A stretch of 64,000 bases of DNA from Candidatus Kapaibacterium sp. (GTDB lineage Bacteria; Bacteroidota; Ignavibacteria; Kapaibacteriales; WFXC01), in contig WFXC01000012.1 in NCBI GenBank assembly GCA_015490805.1, positions 1-64,000 of the forward strand, in the 5' to 3' direction. A program made the position numbers and the translations under genes. Below, piece after piece: positions 16,958 through 27,080 of this stretch. The first letter of the stretch is position 1, and each line of letters begins with the position of its first letter. The notes under the pieces were generated by a model. The model saw nothing but the letters and a program-made list of their open reading frames with translations, was not told the origin of the DNA and did no database searches.

Positions 16958-18985
16958 CTATGGCGTGCTGATTGGCGTTGCGATGATAATGCGAACCGTC
17001 CGACAGTAGTTGCGCCCTTCAGGCAGATCGTTGTTATACAACAGCTTGTCACTCCCTACTGCCCGAATGTGGATCTGATCTCCCCGCACGGTCGGCTGTA
17101 AATACTGCTGAACACTGAGGCACCGCTGTTTTGCCAGTTGACGATTGTATTCCGGCGTTCCCGTTCGATCCGCATATCCCTCGATGTACACCTGCGAATT
17201 GGGCTCTACCCGGCTTTTGACGATGTCCAGGATGCGGCGATGGATGGGTTTTAAGTCGGCTTTGTCATAATCGAACAGGATGAGTGAGAAGTACTCGTAG
17301 CGCATATCGTTCTTGATCTGATACCGCTTCCGCTTGAGTGTCAGTAACTCGACGGGGATCACTGCCTGAGCAACGGATTGATTCCCCTGCACATCCTGCG
17401 CTGCCAGGTTGACCGTCACCCGGTCTGTTCCCTTACGCTGCAAAGCAGCAAAAAAGGTTTCGGGCAAGTGCCACGGTAAGGTGTCTGGCGGTGCCACCGT
17501 TCCACTAAAGTGTGCGTAGGCGGTATCTTCCGTTTGAACGGTAACTTCCCACCCCGAGAGTGGCAACGTTGCCTGCAGCTTTGGCAAAATCTCTACTAGA
17601 GAAGGCATCATCTTTCGCTGAACTGATTGCAGGTAGACAGGCTGAAGAATCTCATACCGACTGGAAGATAACTCCACCCGTCGGTTTTCTTCCCGCCCTT
17701 CTGGTCGATCGTTGTTGCTCGGCTTTGCTGGTAGGTTACGATAGCGGACAATGAGGCGGCTGCTATCAATATTCCACACGCGAAGGAAGTAATCCCGCAC
17801 CGCCTCAGCTCGCCGCCGGGAAAGCTCCAGATTGCCCTTCTCCACTCCCAGGTTGTTGTTGCATCCGGTGATAGTCAACACTGCATCCGGATATTGCTGC
17901 ATTCGTGCCCCCACAATGTTGAGCAAATGATAGTAGATCTCCAGCGTTTTCGGAGGCAATTGCTGTTCGTCAAACTGCTGCGTTTGTTCCGGCGTCAGGA
18001 AATGCATCCGGCTTTTCGACAGATCCGCGTTCCCTTCCTCAAAAAACACATACGGCAACAGTGGATAATACTCCCCGCGTTCAATTTCTTCAACCAGAAT
18101 CTTGACATTGCGGTCGCGATGCCCATCTTCGTAAACCGCAACGGCATCGACTGCGGCACTGAGCATTGCCGGCGGCGTGGGGGGAGACGCTGGCGCCTTC
18201 GGTGTTGCTGGTGGCGTATGGACTTTTTCAAACGGGAAGAGCACTGCCAATTCCAGCCGGACAGCATCAGGTGTCCATTTGTATCCCTCCAGAATACTGG
18301 TGAACCCGTGATAGTAGCTCAAGGTTGGTTCCAGTACCAGCTTCTGGTTTCCAAAAACAACGTCCAAGGCATAGTGAAAACCAGTAGCGACTGCAAGGTA
18401 GTACGGAATTTTTTGCGGAATTTCTCCTGACGCTTCATTGCGCACTGCCTTGCCAACTTCAGCATACACTGCTGTTTTGGGTTCTAATAATACTTCCCGC
18501 TGAGAATAAAAGGACCGCAGATACCATCCGCCGTTGAGTCCCAGATCCAGAAAGAGGGGAACGTCTTTGATTAACTGATAACTGAACCGCAGGTCTGTGC
18601 TCAACATTGGCAGACTGGCGCTCAGCTCATACTGTGACACCGCTGGCACTACCACGCCATTACTGATGGCGTTTCCAATAACCTCACGCTCAAAAAGCGT
18701 TGCAGCGTTATTCACATAGCCTACTCTCCACTGCGTCAGCAAATCTGGCAACAGCATATACTCCACAACCGCGCCAATGGCGGGACTCATCCCATAGCCA
18801 CCTTGAAACCCCGGACAGCAGTTTGGAACACCGGGCAACTGAGTAAACTGTGCCCAATGGAAATTGGCTTGGAAGCCAAGGTATCCTCCAATTTTGTACG
18901 GCAAAAGCTCCGACACTGGGGGTTGTCCAACAGCAACCGTAGCCAGCATTGCTAAAATGCTAATGCTCAATCCAATGCTTTTCAT
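16958..18985 (-). CDS. Outer-membrane barrel protein with two OmpA-like domains
   Basis: A 675-residue exported protein. Start 18985 is chosen over 19000 because GGAGG (18994-18998) lies eight bases upstream and the signal peptide MKSIGLSISILAMLATVAVG follows directly. The amino third is beta-barrel-like. Then come a first OmpA-like segment (LSRRRAEAVRDYF...LPAKPSNNDRPEGREENRRVEL), a beta-rich linker, and a second OmpA domain at the end (LFDYDKADL...IEGYADRTG...LPEGRNYCRTV). OmpA domains bind peptidoglycan. The gene is coupled to the giant SBBP protein upstream, recalling the sprB-sprF/porP arrangement of T9SS adhesins. A paralogue with the same order is at 59869-61818. Confidence 0.85.
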   Translation of the reverse strand: MKSIGLSISILAMLATVAVGQPPVSELLPYKIGGYLGFQANFHWAQFTQLPGVPNCCPGFQGGYGMSPAIGAVVEYMLLPDLLTQWRVGYVNNAATLFEREVIGNAISNGVVVPAVSQYELSASLPMLSTDLRFSYQLIKDVPLFLDLGLNGGWYLRSFYSQREVLLEPKTAVYAEVGKAVRNEASGEIPQKIPYYLAVATGFHYALDVVFGNQKLVLEPTLSYYHGFTSILEGYKWTPDAVRLELAVLFPFEKVHTPPATPKAPASPPTPPAMLSAAVDAVAVYEDGHRDRNVKILVEEIERGEYYPLLPYVFFEEGNADLSKSRMHFLTPEQTQQFDEQQLPPKTLEIYYHLLNIVGARMQQYPDAVLTITGCNNNLGVEKGNLELSRRRAEAVRDYFLRVWNIDSSRLIVRYRNLPAKPSNNDRPEGREENRRVELSSSRYEILQPVYLQSVQRKMMPSLVEILPKLQATLPLSGWEVTVQTEDTAYAHFSGTVAPPDTLPWHLPETFFAALQRKGTDRVTVNLAAQDVQGNQSVAQAVIPVELLTLKRKRYQIKNDMRYEYFSLILFDYDKADLKPIHRRILDIVKSRVEPNSQVYIEGYADRTGTPEYNRQLAKQRCLSVQQYLQPTVRGDQIHIRAVGSDKLLYNNDLPEGRNYCRTVRIIIATPISTP

Positions 18986-18999
18986 TGCGCTACCCTCCA

Positions 19000-21900
19000 T
19001 TACCGTACAATGAGTAGGGTTTTCACTGCTTCCCGCGCCGGCGATCGGAAGCGCAAAAAGTACACGCCGGTGCTCAATGTTGGCGGCAGTTGAACTTGCA
19101 ATTGCGCAGCTTTGCCAATTTCCATTCTCGGAATTTCCTCGGCTGAGAAGCGTCGTTCAAAGACTACTTCGCCGCGCGGTGTCAACACCTGGAAGACGCT
19201 GGCTGCTTTTTCCACTGCATAAACCGTGACCCGAACCATTTGCGCGCTACTGGGATTAGGCGATACATTGATCCCAAACAAATCTTTGAAATCCAGTAAT
19301 CGCTTGCCGCCCTGGGTGCAAATGTTGGTCAGGAGCATCTCGCCGTTGCGTGGCTGTATCAGCACCGCTGGATCACTCCATTGATAGGTTATAAAGAGCA
19401 TTTGCACTGAATCCGATGGTCCCAAAAGCACATCTCCTACGAGCTCACACACCACAAGAGAGTCGCTTTCAATAGCACTAAAGGTTTTGGCGATGGTCGC
19501 TTCTGCCTGTCCATCAGGTTGAATCTCGAAGTTCTGGACAGTTGCACCAATGATATCCTGCAGATAGAACAACCGCGTATCCCACCGAACAGTAGCGGTA
19601 AAGGTTACCGGTGCTACCATCTGGAAAATGCGCTGATCCTGCTGCGTCGACAGTAATGCCACCGGAATTCGTATTCCTCGATCCTTCGGTTCTACCTCAA
19701 TCCGCGGGGGAAGGGCGATGATGGTATGCGAAGCAACGCCAACGCCAACAATGGCGACTTCCACGGGATCTCCCGACGCGGGAATAATCCGCAATCTGCC
19801 GGTGTAAGGCTGCTCCGCTGTTGGGGCGAAGACAATGGGAATGCGCTGCTTCGATTTGGGCGGAAGCGTAAAAGACGCGGTAACGGTGGAATCGATCGCA
19901 AATACGCCCTGCGGGTTAGCACCCCAGGAAAGTTCGGTGACCGTCACCGCTACTGATCCCGTATTGGCAATGACAATGGAATCGAGCTTCGAGTGGGAAA
20001 TGGGCACTTCGCCAAAATCAATACCCGTTGCCTGCAAGGCCGGTTCGATCCCACGTCCGCGGACAGTAATGTAGGCTTCCAACTCTTGAACCAAGGGAGG
20101 AGAATCCTTCTGGGTCGTATAGCCTGTATCCAACACCACCCGGATTACTCCCTCATACTGCTGCTCCGCCTGCGGCGTAAAGCGCACCCAGACTGCCTGC
20201 TGTTGGTCTGGGGCAACATCTGTTCCCTGCGGATTGCTCAGCAACTGGAACACTCCATCGGGGTTCTGTACCCATTCCATCTGAAGAATCCGAAGGCTGA
20301 GTCTTCCCGTATTGCGTACACACACGGTATCTTCCTTAGAGGCCCCAACCAGTACGGCACCGAAATCCCGGTCGCAGACCGCAACGCCAATACTGGGACG
20401 CTGTCCAACCGTTCCCTGGAGCGCAATGGAAACAGCAAGATCACAGGGATCGGACGAGCGGACAATCAACGTATCCTCAAAAGCGCCACTCCGAGTGCCA
20501 TCCAATACCACTGTAATCCACAACGTATCACCGGGGTCAACGGTTACCGGCAAAGCTGGACTTACAATGGTAAACGGAGGCTGCAAACCGGCGAATTCAG
20601 AGACTTCCACAGGAACACCGCCGGTATTTACCACTGCCACTTCTGCCGTGGCGGTATTGCCAAAGTCGACCGTGCCGAAGTCTACTACTGTTAGCGCCGC
20701 CTGCAACTGGGCATCAACCGCATCGCCAACCAGCAGAATACGCTTTTCCACATCACAGGGTGAAAATCGAATCACGAGCTCGCCCGTATAGTGTCCGGGC
20801 GCCGTTGCGTGGAAGGTAATGGTAAATGGCAAAGAATCACCTGCAGCGATGGTTGCGCCCGGCTGTAATGACGTGGCAAATGGTGGGGTGATCGACACGT
20901 CGGTAATCGTCCCAGAAATCGCACCGCCGCTGAGATTGTGCAGCTTCACCGTTTCAGTTGCTAAGGTATCCGCGCACAATACGAGCGTTTCAAATTCCAC
21001 TGTATCTGGAGCAACGAACAGCACTCCTTCCTTATTCCCTTCCACCGGTATCGTAATCACACCGCTGCACGGTTCGTAGCTGAGCTGTACGGTTCCCTGA
21101 AAATGCCCGCTCCCTGACGGACGAAATTGAATGGTAACCGCCAACTGCTCGCCTGCTGCAATCTGTCCACTGCCAGATATCGCTGGCTGGAATGCCGGGT
21201 CGGAGCTGGAAATTCCCGTAATGGAGATAGGCGTCTCACCCCGGTTTTCAATAAAGATCACCGTATCCCGCGCTTCCTCGCATCCCAGAATCGTGCCAAA
21301 GTCAATAGCATCCAGCGATGCCTGTACTTCCACAGATGTTACCGTTCCACGCAACGTCAGTTGCAATTCGGCATCGCAATTCGCACTGCGGAAGCCAATG
21401 GGAACGTTGGCAGTATATGTACCCGCCTGCGTCGGCGCATATCGGAACACCAGGGCAATACTGTCATAGGCTGGAACTGTAACTGGTAACGAAGCTGGCG
21501 ATACCAGACTGAAAGGCGTCGGCACCGCAATGGATGTGATCTGTAGTGGCTCTGAGCCAGAATTCCGGAGAATCACAGTAGTATCCATCACCTGCAATTC
21601 ACATTCCGGCATTGGGGGGAATTCAACAGCAGAATGACTCAATGCAACCGTAATTTCTGTTTTCTCACCCGACAACTCAAGAGTGTCCCGAAACTCACAG
21701 GGCTCGAATCGCAGATACACCGGTGTCGTATGAGTTCCAACTGTTTGTGGACTATACCGAAAATGGAGTGTCACACTCTGCCCCGCAGGGATCGAAATGG
21801 GCAAGGCGGGAGCAGTGTAAGAAAAATTCGGAGACGGAACTTCAACTGCTGTCAACGTTACCGCTGATTGTCCAGCGTTGGTCACAACGACTGTTGAGTC

Positions 21901-24900
21901 AGCCGATGGGCTGCATTCGCCCAGAGCGCCAAAGTCTAATGCATCCACCGAAGTTGTGATCTGTGGCTGAGGAATGACCGTCACGGTCACAGTTTGTTCC
22001 ACACTACACCCCTTTGCATCCGTCACTGTCACGGTGTATTCGGTTGTCGTCTCTGGAAATGCATCCGGCTCTGCCACGTTCGGATCGCTCAATCCAGTTG
22101 CTGGCGACCAGCTATAGCTGTACGGCGGCGTCCCGCCCTGTGCTTCTGCCCCGATCTGTACCGTATCCCCCTGACATACTTCCACATCGCTCAATGTGAT
22201 CGTCGGCTTCGGATTGACTGTTACTGTCACAGTCCCCTGCACCGAACATCCTTTTGCATCTGTCACCGTCACAGTGTATTCGGTCGTTGTCTGTGGAAAT
22301 GCATCCGGCTCCGCCACCTTCGGATCGCTCAATCCAGTTGCTGGCGACCAGCTATAGCTGTACGGCGGCGTCCCGCCCTGCGCTTCTGCTCCGATCTGCA
22401 CCGTATCTCCCTGACATACCTCCACATCGCTCAATGTGATCGTCGGCTTCGGGTTGACTGTTACTGTTACAGTCCCCTGCACCGAACATCCTTTTGCATC
22501 TGTCACCGTCACGGTGTATTCGGTCGTTGTCTGTGGAGATGCATCCGGCTGCGCTACATTCGGATCGCTCAATCCAGTTGCTGGCGACCAGCTATAGCTG
22601 TACGGCGGCGTCCCGCCCTGTGCTTCTGCTCCGATCTGTACCGTATCCCCCTGGCATACCTCCACATCGCTCAATGTGATCGTCGGCTTCGGATTGACCG
22701 TCACTGTCACCGTTGCCTGCGTCGAACACCCGATCGCATCGGTTACTGTCACCGTGTATACTGTTGTGCTTTGTGGAGATGCCTCCGGTTGCGCCACGTT
22801 CGGATCGCTCAATCCAGTTGCTGGCGACCAGCTATAGCTGTACGGTGATGTCCCTCCGGACACGGTGACTCCGATTTGCACCGTGTCTCCCTGGCAAATG
22901 GTCTGGTCGCTGGTGGACAACTGTATCGGGGGCGATACCGTGATGGTGATGGATGTGCTGCCAGAGCAGCCGTCAGGTGTGGTCACGGTGACGGTATAGG
23001 TAATCGTCGATGGCGGCGTTGCCGTGGGATTGGGAACACTGGTGCTACTGAGTCCCGTTGCCGGTGACCACGAATAGCTGGCACCAGAGGGTTGCGGCTG
23101 AACTTCCAGTTGTACGCTCTCACCAGCACAGATTTCCTGATCCGAAGCAGAAATGGTAAAGGATGCGCCAATCCCCAATTTGACAACAAAAGCGTCTTCC
23201 TCTCCGTTGAAGCTGGGATCATAGGCACCGCTAGTTGTGGGGAAGTTCGACGAATACGTATAACCAGTTACATACACAGCGCATCCGCTGGCAACAATTG
23301 ATTTGCCCTCGTCATCCTGCGATCCTCCCAGAAATGTCGAATATGGCAACGCACTACCATTGATGTTTAACTGAGCAATAAACACATCCTCGCCTCCATT
23401 GTGGGTTTGATCGTATGCATTGGAGCTCGTTGGGAAGTTGGACGACGACGTTTTCCCTGTCAGATACACGTACGAATCGGTGGCAAAACAATCCTCGGCA
23501 ACCTCTTCGCTGCTCCCGCCAATGAACGTTCCCCACATTAACTGAGATGCCGAGTGATTGAGTCGAACAACAGCAACATCTCTACCCCCGTTAAAACTCT
23601 GATCATATGCCCCGCTGCTCGTCGGAAAATTGGAAGATCCAGTACTGCCCGCAACAATGATGGAATTGGAAGGACCGGGAGCAACTGCATACGCCTCATC
23701 GTTATTGTTCCCTCCCACAAAGGTCGAAAAACTAACCTGGGAGCCATTGCCATTGAGTGCCGTGACAAACCAGTCTTTGCCGCCATTATGGCTTGGATCA
23801 TAGGCACCATTGCTCGTTGGGAAATCGGTGGATCTGGTATAACCACAGACAATCGCCATTCCATTGCCTCGAAGCATTACGTCGTGTGCCTCGTCCCCGT
23901 TGCTGCCTCCCAAAAAGGTGCTGTACACTAAATCGCTGCCAGCTGGATTAAGTCGCAGCACAAACGCATCTTTATCCCCACCGAGAGTCCGATCATATGC
24001 ACCGATGGTTGTTGGGAAATTAGAAGATTCGGTATAGCCACACGCCACCACTCTCCCGTTGTTGTCTACCGCAACGCCGGTACCCTCATCATCCCCACCC
24101 CCCCCCACGTACGTAGCATAAGACAAATTACTTCCGTTGCTATTCAGCTTTACCACAAACACGTCCGATTCCCCATTGTGCATCCGATCGTATGCACCAA
24201 TGGTCGTCGGAAAATCCGTGGATTCTGTGCTACCCACTAAGTATAAATTACCGCTATTGTCCTGGGTCATTGCGCCCGGCTCGTCCTCCCCACTTCCGCC
24301 AATGAATGTTGCAAAAATCAAATTACTACCATCAGCATTGAGTTTCAACACAAAAACATCCTCATCACCATTGTGCGCCTGGTCGTATGCACCACTGGTT
24401 GTTGGAAAGTCGGCGTCCTCCGTACTACCAGCGACAATGGCATTGCCATTGTTGTCCACCAGAATTGCTTTGCCCTTATCGGAGGAATCCGTGCCAACGA
24501 AGGTGCTATACACCAGCGGATCAATCACAACGGGCGCATCTGGTAGTGATTCCGATAGTGCAAATCGAAATCCGTCCCCACTTTGAACAAACTGCCCAGT
24601 GATAGGAATAGTGTCACTGGAGCGCAGTTGGAACATCCGTGGAGGCGTATGTCGAAAAATAGGCACAAACTGATACCGAAGCTCTAAGGTTCCATCTTCG
24701 AGCACTATCGCTTTCCACTGTTCTGGTAGCCGAAAAAGAAGATGCTCAAGATGCTCCGGATGCGCAGCACGAATCCGGTATTCCAGCGCGCCGCTGGCAA
24801 CCACCAGTTCGTACTCAATGCCAGCAGCAACACACCGAAGTCGCTGATAATGGGAGAGATTGCTCACCCACCGATCAGGGTCATTGCCCAAAAAGAAGTT

Positions 24901-25209
24901 TATTCTGCCCGCCATTGGCTGCTCCGCAAGGATTGTATCGACGGCTGCTGGAAGTTTCATCTCAAGAGGTGCCGGGGTCGTGTGCCCGCGGTTTCCATCC
25001 AGCAAGGCATTCGCACCAGAGCGGGCGGGGAAAAATACCCATCGATCTGGAAAGATCCACACCGTATATCCTTCCGTAACCAGAACGTACCGGACGGATG
25101 CGTCCCATTGTCCACGGTTCGGGATAAAGCCGAGATGCTGCCACTGCCCCCACACAGGAAGGAGCAGGCTGAAAAACAGGAGAAAAACCAGGAAGCGATT
25201 TTTCATCAA
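19000..25209 (-). CDS. Giant SBBP/PKD-repeat T9SS-secreted surface protein
   Basis: A 2069-residue exported protein. Order: signal peptide (1-21, ending LLLPVWGQ); DUF7948-like amino domain (FIPNRGQWDASVRYV) to about 230; seven SBBP beta-propeller repeats of about 65 residues (235-680) with NFPTTSGAYD and DVFVxKLN motifs; five PKD/Ig-like repeats of 80 residues (about 683-1080; SYSWSPATGLSDP, YTVTVTDAxGC); a long run of HYDIN/ASPM-like choice-of-anchor Ig domains (about 1080-1830); a cohesin-like region; and a type A T9SS sorting domain ending YFLRFRSPAREAVKTLLIVR. It is probably an adhesin or surface-layer component. Its stop (TAA 19000-19002) abuts the OmpA-barrel gene. Confidence 0.88.
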   Translation of the reverse strand: MMKNRFLVFLLFFSLLLPVWGQWQHLGFIPNRGQWDASVRYVLVTEGYTVWIFPDRWVFFPARSGANALLDGNRGHTTPAPLEMKLPAAVDTILAEQPMAGRINFFLGNDPDRWVSNLSHYQRLRCVAAGIEYELVVASGALEYRIRAAHPEHLEHLLFRLPEQWKAIVLEDGTLELRYQFVPIFRHTPPRMFQLRSSDTIPITGQFVQSGDGFRFALSESLPDAPVVIDPLVYSTFVGTDSSDKGKAILVDNNGNAIVAGSTEDADFPTTSGAYDQAHNGDEDVFVLKLNADGSNLIFATFIGGSGEDEPGAMTQDNSGNLYLVGSTESTDFPTTIGAYDRMHNGESDVFVVKLNSNGSNLSYATYVGGGGDDEGTGVAVDNNGRVVACGYTESSNFPTTIGAYDRTLGGDKDAFVLRLNPAGSDLVYSTFLGGSNGDEAHDVMLRGNGMAIVCGYTRSTDFPTSNGAYDPSHNGGKDWFVTALNGNGSQVSFSTFVGGNNNDEAYAVAPGPSNSIIVAGSTGSSNFPTSSGAYDQSFNGGRDVAVVRLNHSASQLMWGTFIGGSSEEVAEDCFATDSYVYLTGKTSSSNFPTSSNAYDQTHNGGEDVFIAQLNINGSALPYSTFLGGSQDDEGKSIVASGCAVYVTGYTYSSNFPTTSGAYDPSFNGEEDAFVVKLGIGASFTISASDQEICAGESVQLEVQPQPSGASYSWSPATGLSSTSVPNPTATPPSTITYTVTVTTPDGCSGSTSITITVSPPIQLSTSDQTICQGDTVQIGVTVSGGTSPYSYSWSPATGLSDPNVAQPEASPQSTTVYTVTVTDAIGCSTQATVTVTVNPKPTITLSDVEVCQGDTVQIGAEAQGGTPPYSYSWSPATGLSDPNVAQPDASPQTTTEYTVTVTDAKGCSVQGTVTVTVNPKPTITLSDVEVCQGDTVQIGAEAQGGTPPYSYSWSPATGLSDPKVAEPDAFPQTTTEYTVTVTDAKGCSVQGTVTVTVNPKPTITLSDVEVCQGDTVQIGAEAQGGTPPYSYSWSPATGLSDPNVAEPDAFPETTTEYTVTVTDAKGCSVEQTVTVTVIPQPQITTSVDALDFGALGECSPSADSTVVVTNAGQSAVTLTAVEVPSPNFSYTAPALPISIPAGQSVTLHFRYSPQTVGTHTTPVYLRFEPCEFRDTLELSGEKTEITVALSHSAVEFPPMPECELQVMDTTVILRNSGSEPLQITSIAVPTPFSLVSPASLPVTVPAYDSIALVFRYAPTQAGTYTANVPIGFRSANCDAELQLTLRGTVTSVEVQASLDAIDFGTILGCEEARDTVIFIENRGETPISITGISSSDPAFQPAISGSGQIAAGEQLAVTIQFRPSGSGHFQGTVQLSYEPCSGVITIPVEGNKEGVLFVAPDTVEFETLVLCADTLATETVKLHNLSGGAISGTITDVSITPPFATSLQPGATIAAGDSLPFTITFHATAPGHYTGELVIRFSPCDVEKRILLVGDAVDAQLQAALTVVDFGTVDFGNTATAEVAVVNTGGVPVEVSEFAGLQPPFTIVSPALPVTVDPGDTLWITVVLDGTRSGAFEDTLIVRSSDPCDLAVSIALQGTVGQRPSIGVAVCDRDFGAVLVGASKEDTVCVRNTGRLSLRILQMEWVQNPDGVFQLLSNPQGTDVAPDQQQAVWVRFTPQAEQQYEGVIRVVLDTGYTTQKDSPPLVQELEAYITVRGRGIEPALQATGIDFGEVPISHSKLDSIVIANTGSVAVTVTELSWGANPQGVFAIDSTVTASFTLPPKSKQRIPIVFAPTAEQPYTGRLRIIPASGDPVEVAIVGVGVASHTIIALPPRIEVEPKDRGIRIPVALLSTQQDQRIFQMVAPVTFTATVRWDTRLFYLQDIIGATVQNFEIQPDGQAEATIAKTFSAIESDSLVVCELVGDVLLGPSDSVQMLFITYQWSDPAVLIQPRNGEMLLTNICTQGGKRLLDFKDLFGINVSPNPSSAQMVRVTVYAVEKAASVFQVLTPRGEVVFERRFSAEEIPRMEIGKAAQLQVQLPPTLSTGVYFLRFRSPAREAVKTLLIVR
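21961..23160 (-). repeat. Five tandem 240-bp repeats encoding PKD-like domains
   Basis: Units start at 21961, 22201, 22441, 22681 and 22921, exactly 240 bases (80 codons) apart. The 60-base segments 22081-22140, 22321-22380 and 22561-22620 are identical, and 22801-22845 is nearly so, while flanking units diverge. This pattern points to recent duplication or gene conversion within the array, and copy number may vary between strains. Confidence 0.9.
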
Positions 25210-25784
25210 TCTATCCCTTTGCTTGTTAAACTCTCACAACCACCGAACAACAATTGCCTGCGAAATCCCCAAAAAATGCTGCCACAAGATGACGTTGTTG
25301 CATCGTTCCCATCTTTCCTTCTTCATTTCCTCAACCTGACAGAATAACCCACAGCGGCAAAAAACGTTTCCGGATTCCAGAGGTCGAACTCCGATAGACA
25401 GAGCGCCGGGCTCATAAAGTGCTCTTTAGATCAAAAAGGAGACCGCACCAGTGCGACAGTGCTCGGCTTTATCCCCGACATAAAGTGTTCCTTAGATCAA
25501 AAAGGAGGGGCGCGACGGGCGGGTCAAATCGGTTGCGGCTTTCCCTCATATAAAGCATTCTTCAGATCAAAAAGAGCTCCAGTGCTCAGCTCACCCCGAC
25601 TGTCTGCGGAAGGAATGACACCAGTCTCACCAGTGATTTTCCCCGCTTCCCACTCCCTCATTTTTGCCCTCTAATGCGCTGGTAGCTGGAATGTCTCACC
25701 TCTGTGCTGCTGAGCAGGAAACAGCACTCTCACTATCGCCCGATTTGACTAAACCCCGATGGGCAGATTGCCGTAAGGTCCTTG
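25210..25784. other. 575-base intergenic region holding a repeat array
   Basis: No gene is credible here. The region separates two leftward genes. Its main content is three spaced copies of a 27-base repeat (25414-25576). The part from 25577 to 25784 shows no clear terminator or RNA gene. Confidence 0.6.
25414..25576. repeat. Three interspersed 27-bp direct repeats
   Basis: Copies begin at 25414, 25480 and 25550 (spacings 66 and 70 bases). All start ATAAAG and share the core (T)AGATCAAAAAG; copies 1 and 2 differ at two positions and copy 3 is more divergent. The spacers differ from one another, although CGGCTTT precedes copies 2 and 3. The copies are not identical enough for a normal CRISPR, and no cas gene is near. 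Confidence 0.75.
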
Positions 25785-27080
25785 CTATGGTCCTATTTTC
25801 ACCAGCCGGCTCTGCATCCCATTGGCGGTTACGACCGATACAAGATACGCACCGGCTGACAGGGTATGCGGTAACGGTATCGCTACCGTTTGCACCCCGC
25901 TGGTGGCGGCAGGAATGTGCTGTTTCGCCACCGTGCGCCCCAGGAGATCCGCGATAACAATGGTGGCATCTCCCGGCGTCGACAGATGCACTCCGATCTG
26001 GAGCTGGCGACCGTGCTGGTGTGCATAGAGAATCTCAATAGCTGCTGGCTGCACATCCACTGCTCCAGACCGTACCGAGGTAGCAGGACGTGATCCCTGG
26101 CGGAACATCACGCTGACCGATGCCCCACCCAGCACTCCCTGCACATTGCCGGCTGGTGTAATTTTATCGGCTCCAACAGGAACAACCGCAAAAACGTAGT
26201 CGTCATTGATATCCAGCGTTGTAAACCCGATCGCTCGATCATCGGGTGAATAATCAGGAAATCCCAGAACTGGCACATTCTGGACCAGCAGGTTCACCTG
26301 TTGTGCTTCCAGATTAGCAGCAGCGATATAAAAATTCTGGTTGACCATATCCACCAGTTCAAACGTGATGATGTACGGCGAATTGCTGGCATACGAAGGA
26401 TTCCCAACGCTGATCGTTTCAGGAAACGGCGGCAATGCCCGCTGTACGATACCGCTCCCAAAGGTCTGCTGCGCAGGATTCCACGCATCCAGTATCCCAA
26501 TGTCCCAATACTCGACCGTATCTCCCCACTCCGTAACCATCGCATTCAGCATATCGAAGAGCACAAATCGCCCATCATAACTCCACTGAATCGCATCGGG
26601 ATAGAGCGCTGTTGATGGCTGAGCGCCAGCGTAATCCGGGGTATAAATCTGGAACTGCTTCACCGGTGCCGGATCCTGAGTTAAATCCGCAATGTAGATG
26701 TAAGGCTCCGCATAGATGCTGGTCGCAGCCAGGCGTTGTCCATCTGCAGAAATTGCGACACTGCTCCAAATAGGATCGCTGCTCAAAATGGCTTCCTGCA
26801 AATTATTCGGGTCAAGACTGACAGCGTGCAGGGTTTGATCACCAGCTACAAAGAGAGCAACGGTTCCATCATCTGTCACAGACGGTCGCCCGATTAACCC
26901 GCTCTGCGAAACAACATACTGCTGATTCTGAAGATCAGTCAAAACCAGCGACTCAAGATCCGGAGCGTATGCCAGGATCCAATCTTTCCCCTGCACAGGA
27001 GGCAAATCTTTCGGGCCACCGCCACCGCCACCGGAATCGAAAATTTCCACTGCGTCGAACGCCTGCCGCGTCGCCTGCGC
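25785..27080 (-). pseudogene. C-terminal part of the interrupted M4 protease (propeller-like region plus T9SS sorting domain)
   Basis: This frame continues directly, in the same phase, from the M4 protease after the TAA at 27081-27083. The first codons read AQATRQAFDAVEIF, which completes the carboxyl helix of thermolysin-type enzymes (QAFDAV). A glycine-rich linker, a TolB/WD-like beta-propeller-looking region (FSPDD/SADGQRLAA-type strands) and a T9SS type A sorting domain ending LSAGAYLVSVVTANGMQSR follow. The only possible start codons, such as GTG 27050, fall inside the protease fold, and no signal peptide exists, so independent expression is unlikely. It is either the dead end of a disrupted gene or is translated by read-through. 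Confidence 0.7.

Noticed and set aside
22014-22848. Long plus-strand frames with repeated SCWRPAIAVRRRPAL-type segments
   Set aside because: They are antisense shadows of the 240-bp PKD repeats; their apparent repeat structure comes from the true gene on the minus strand.
25414-25576. CRISPR array
   Set aside because: Only three copies that differ from one another, no cas genes, and the longest identical core is short.
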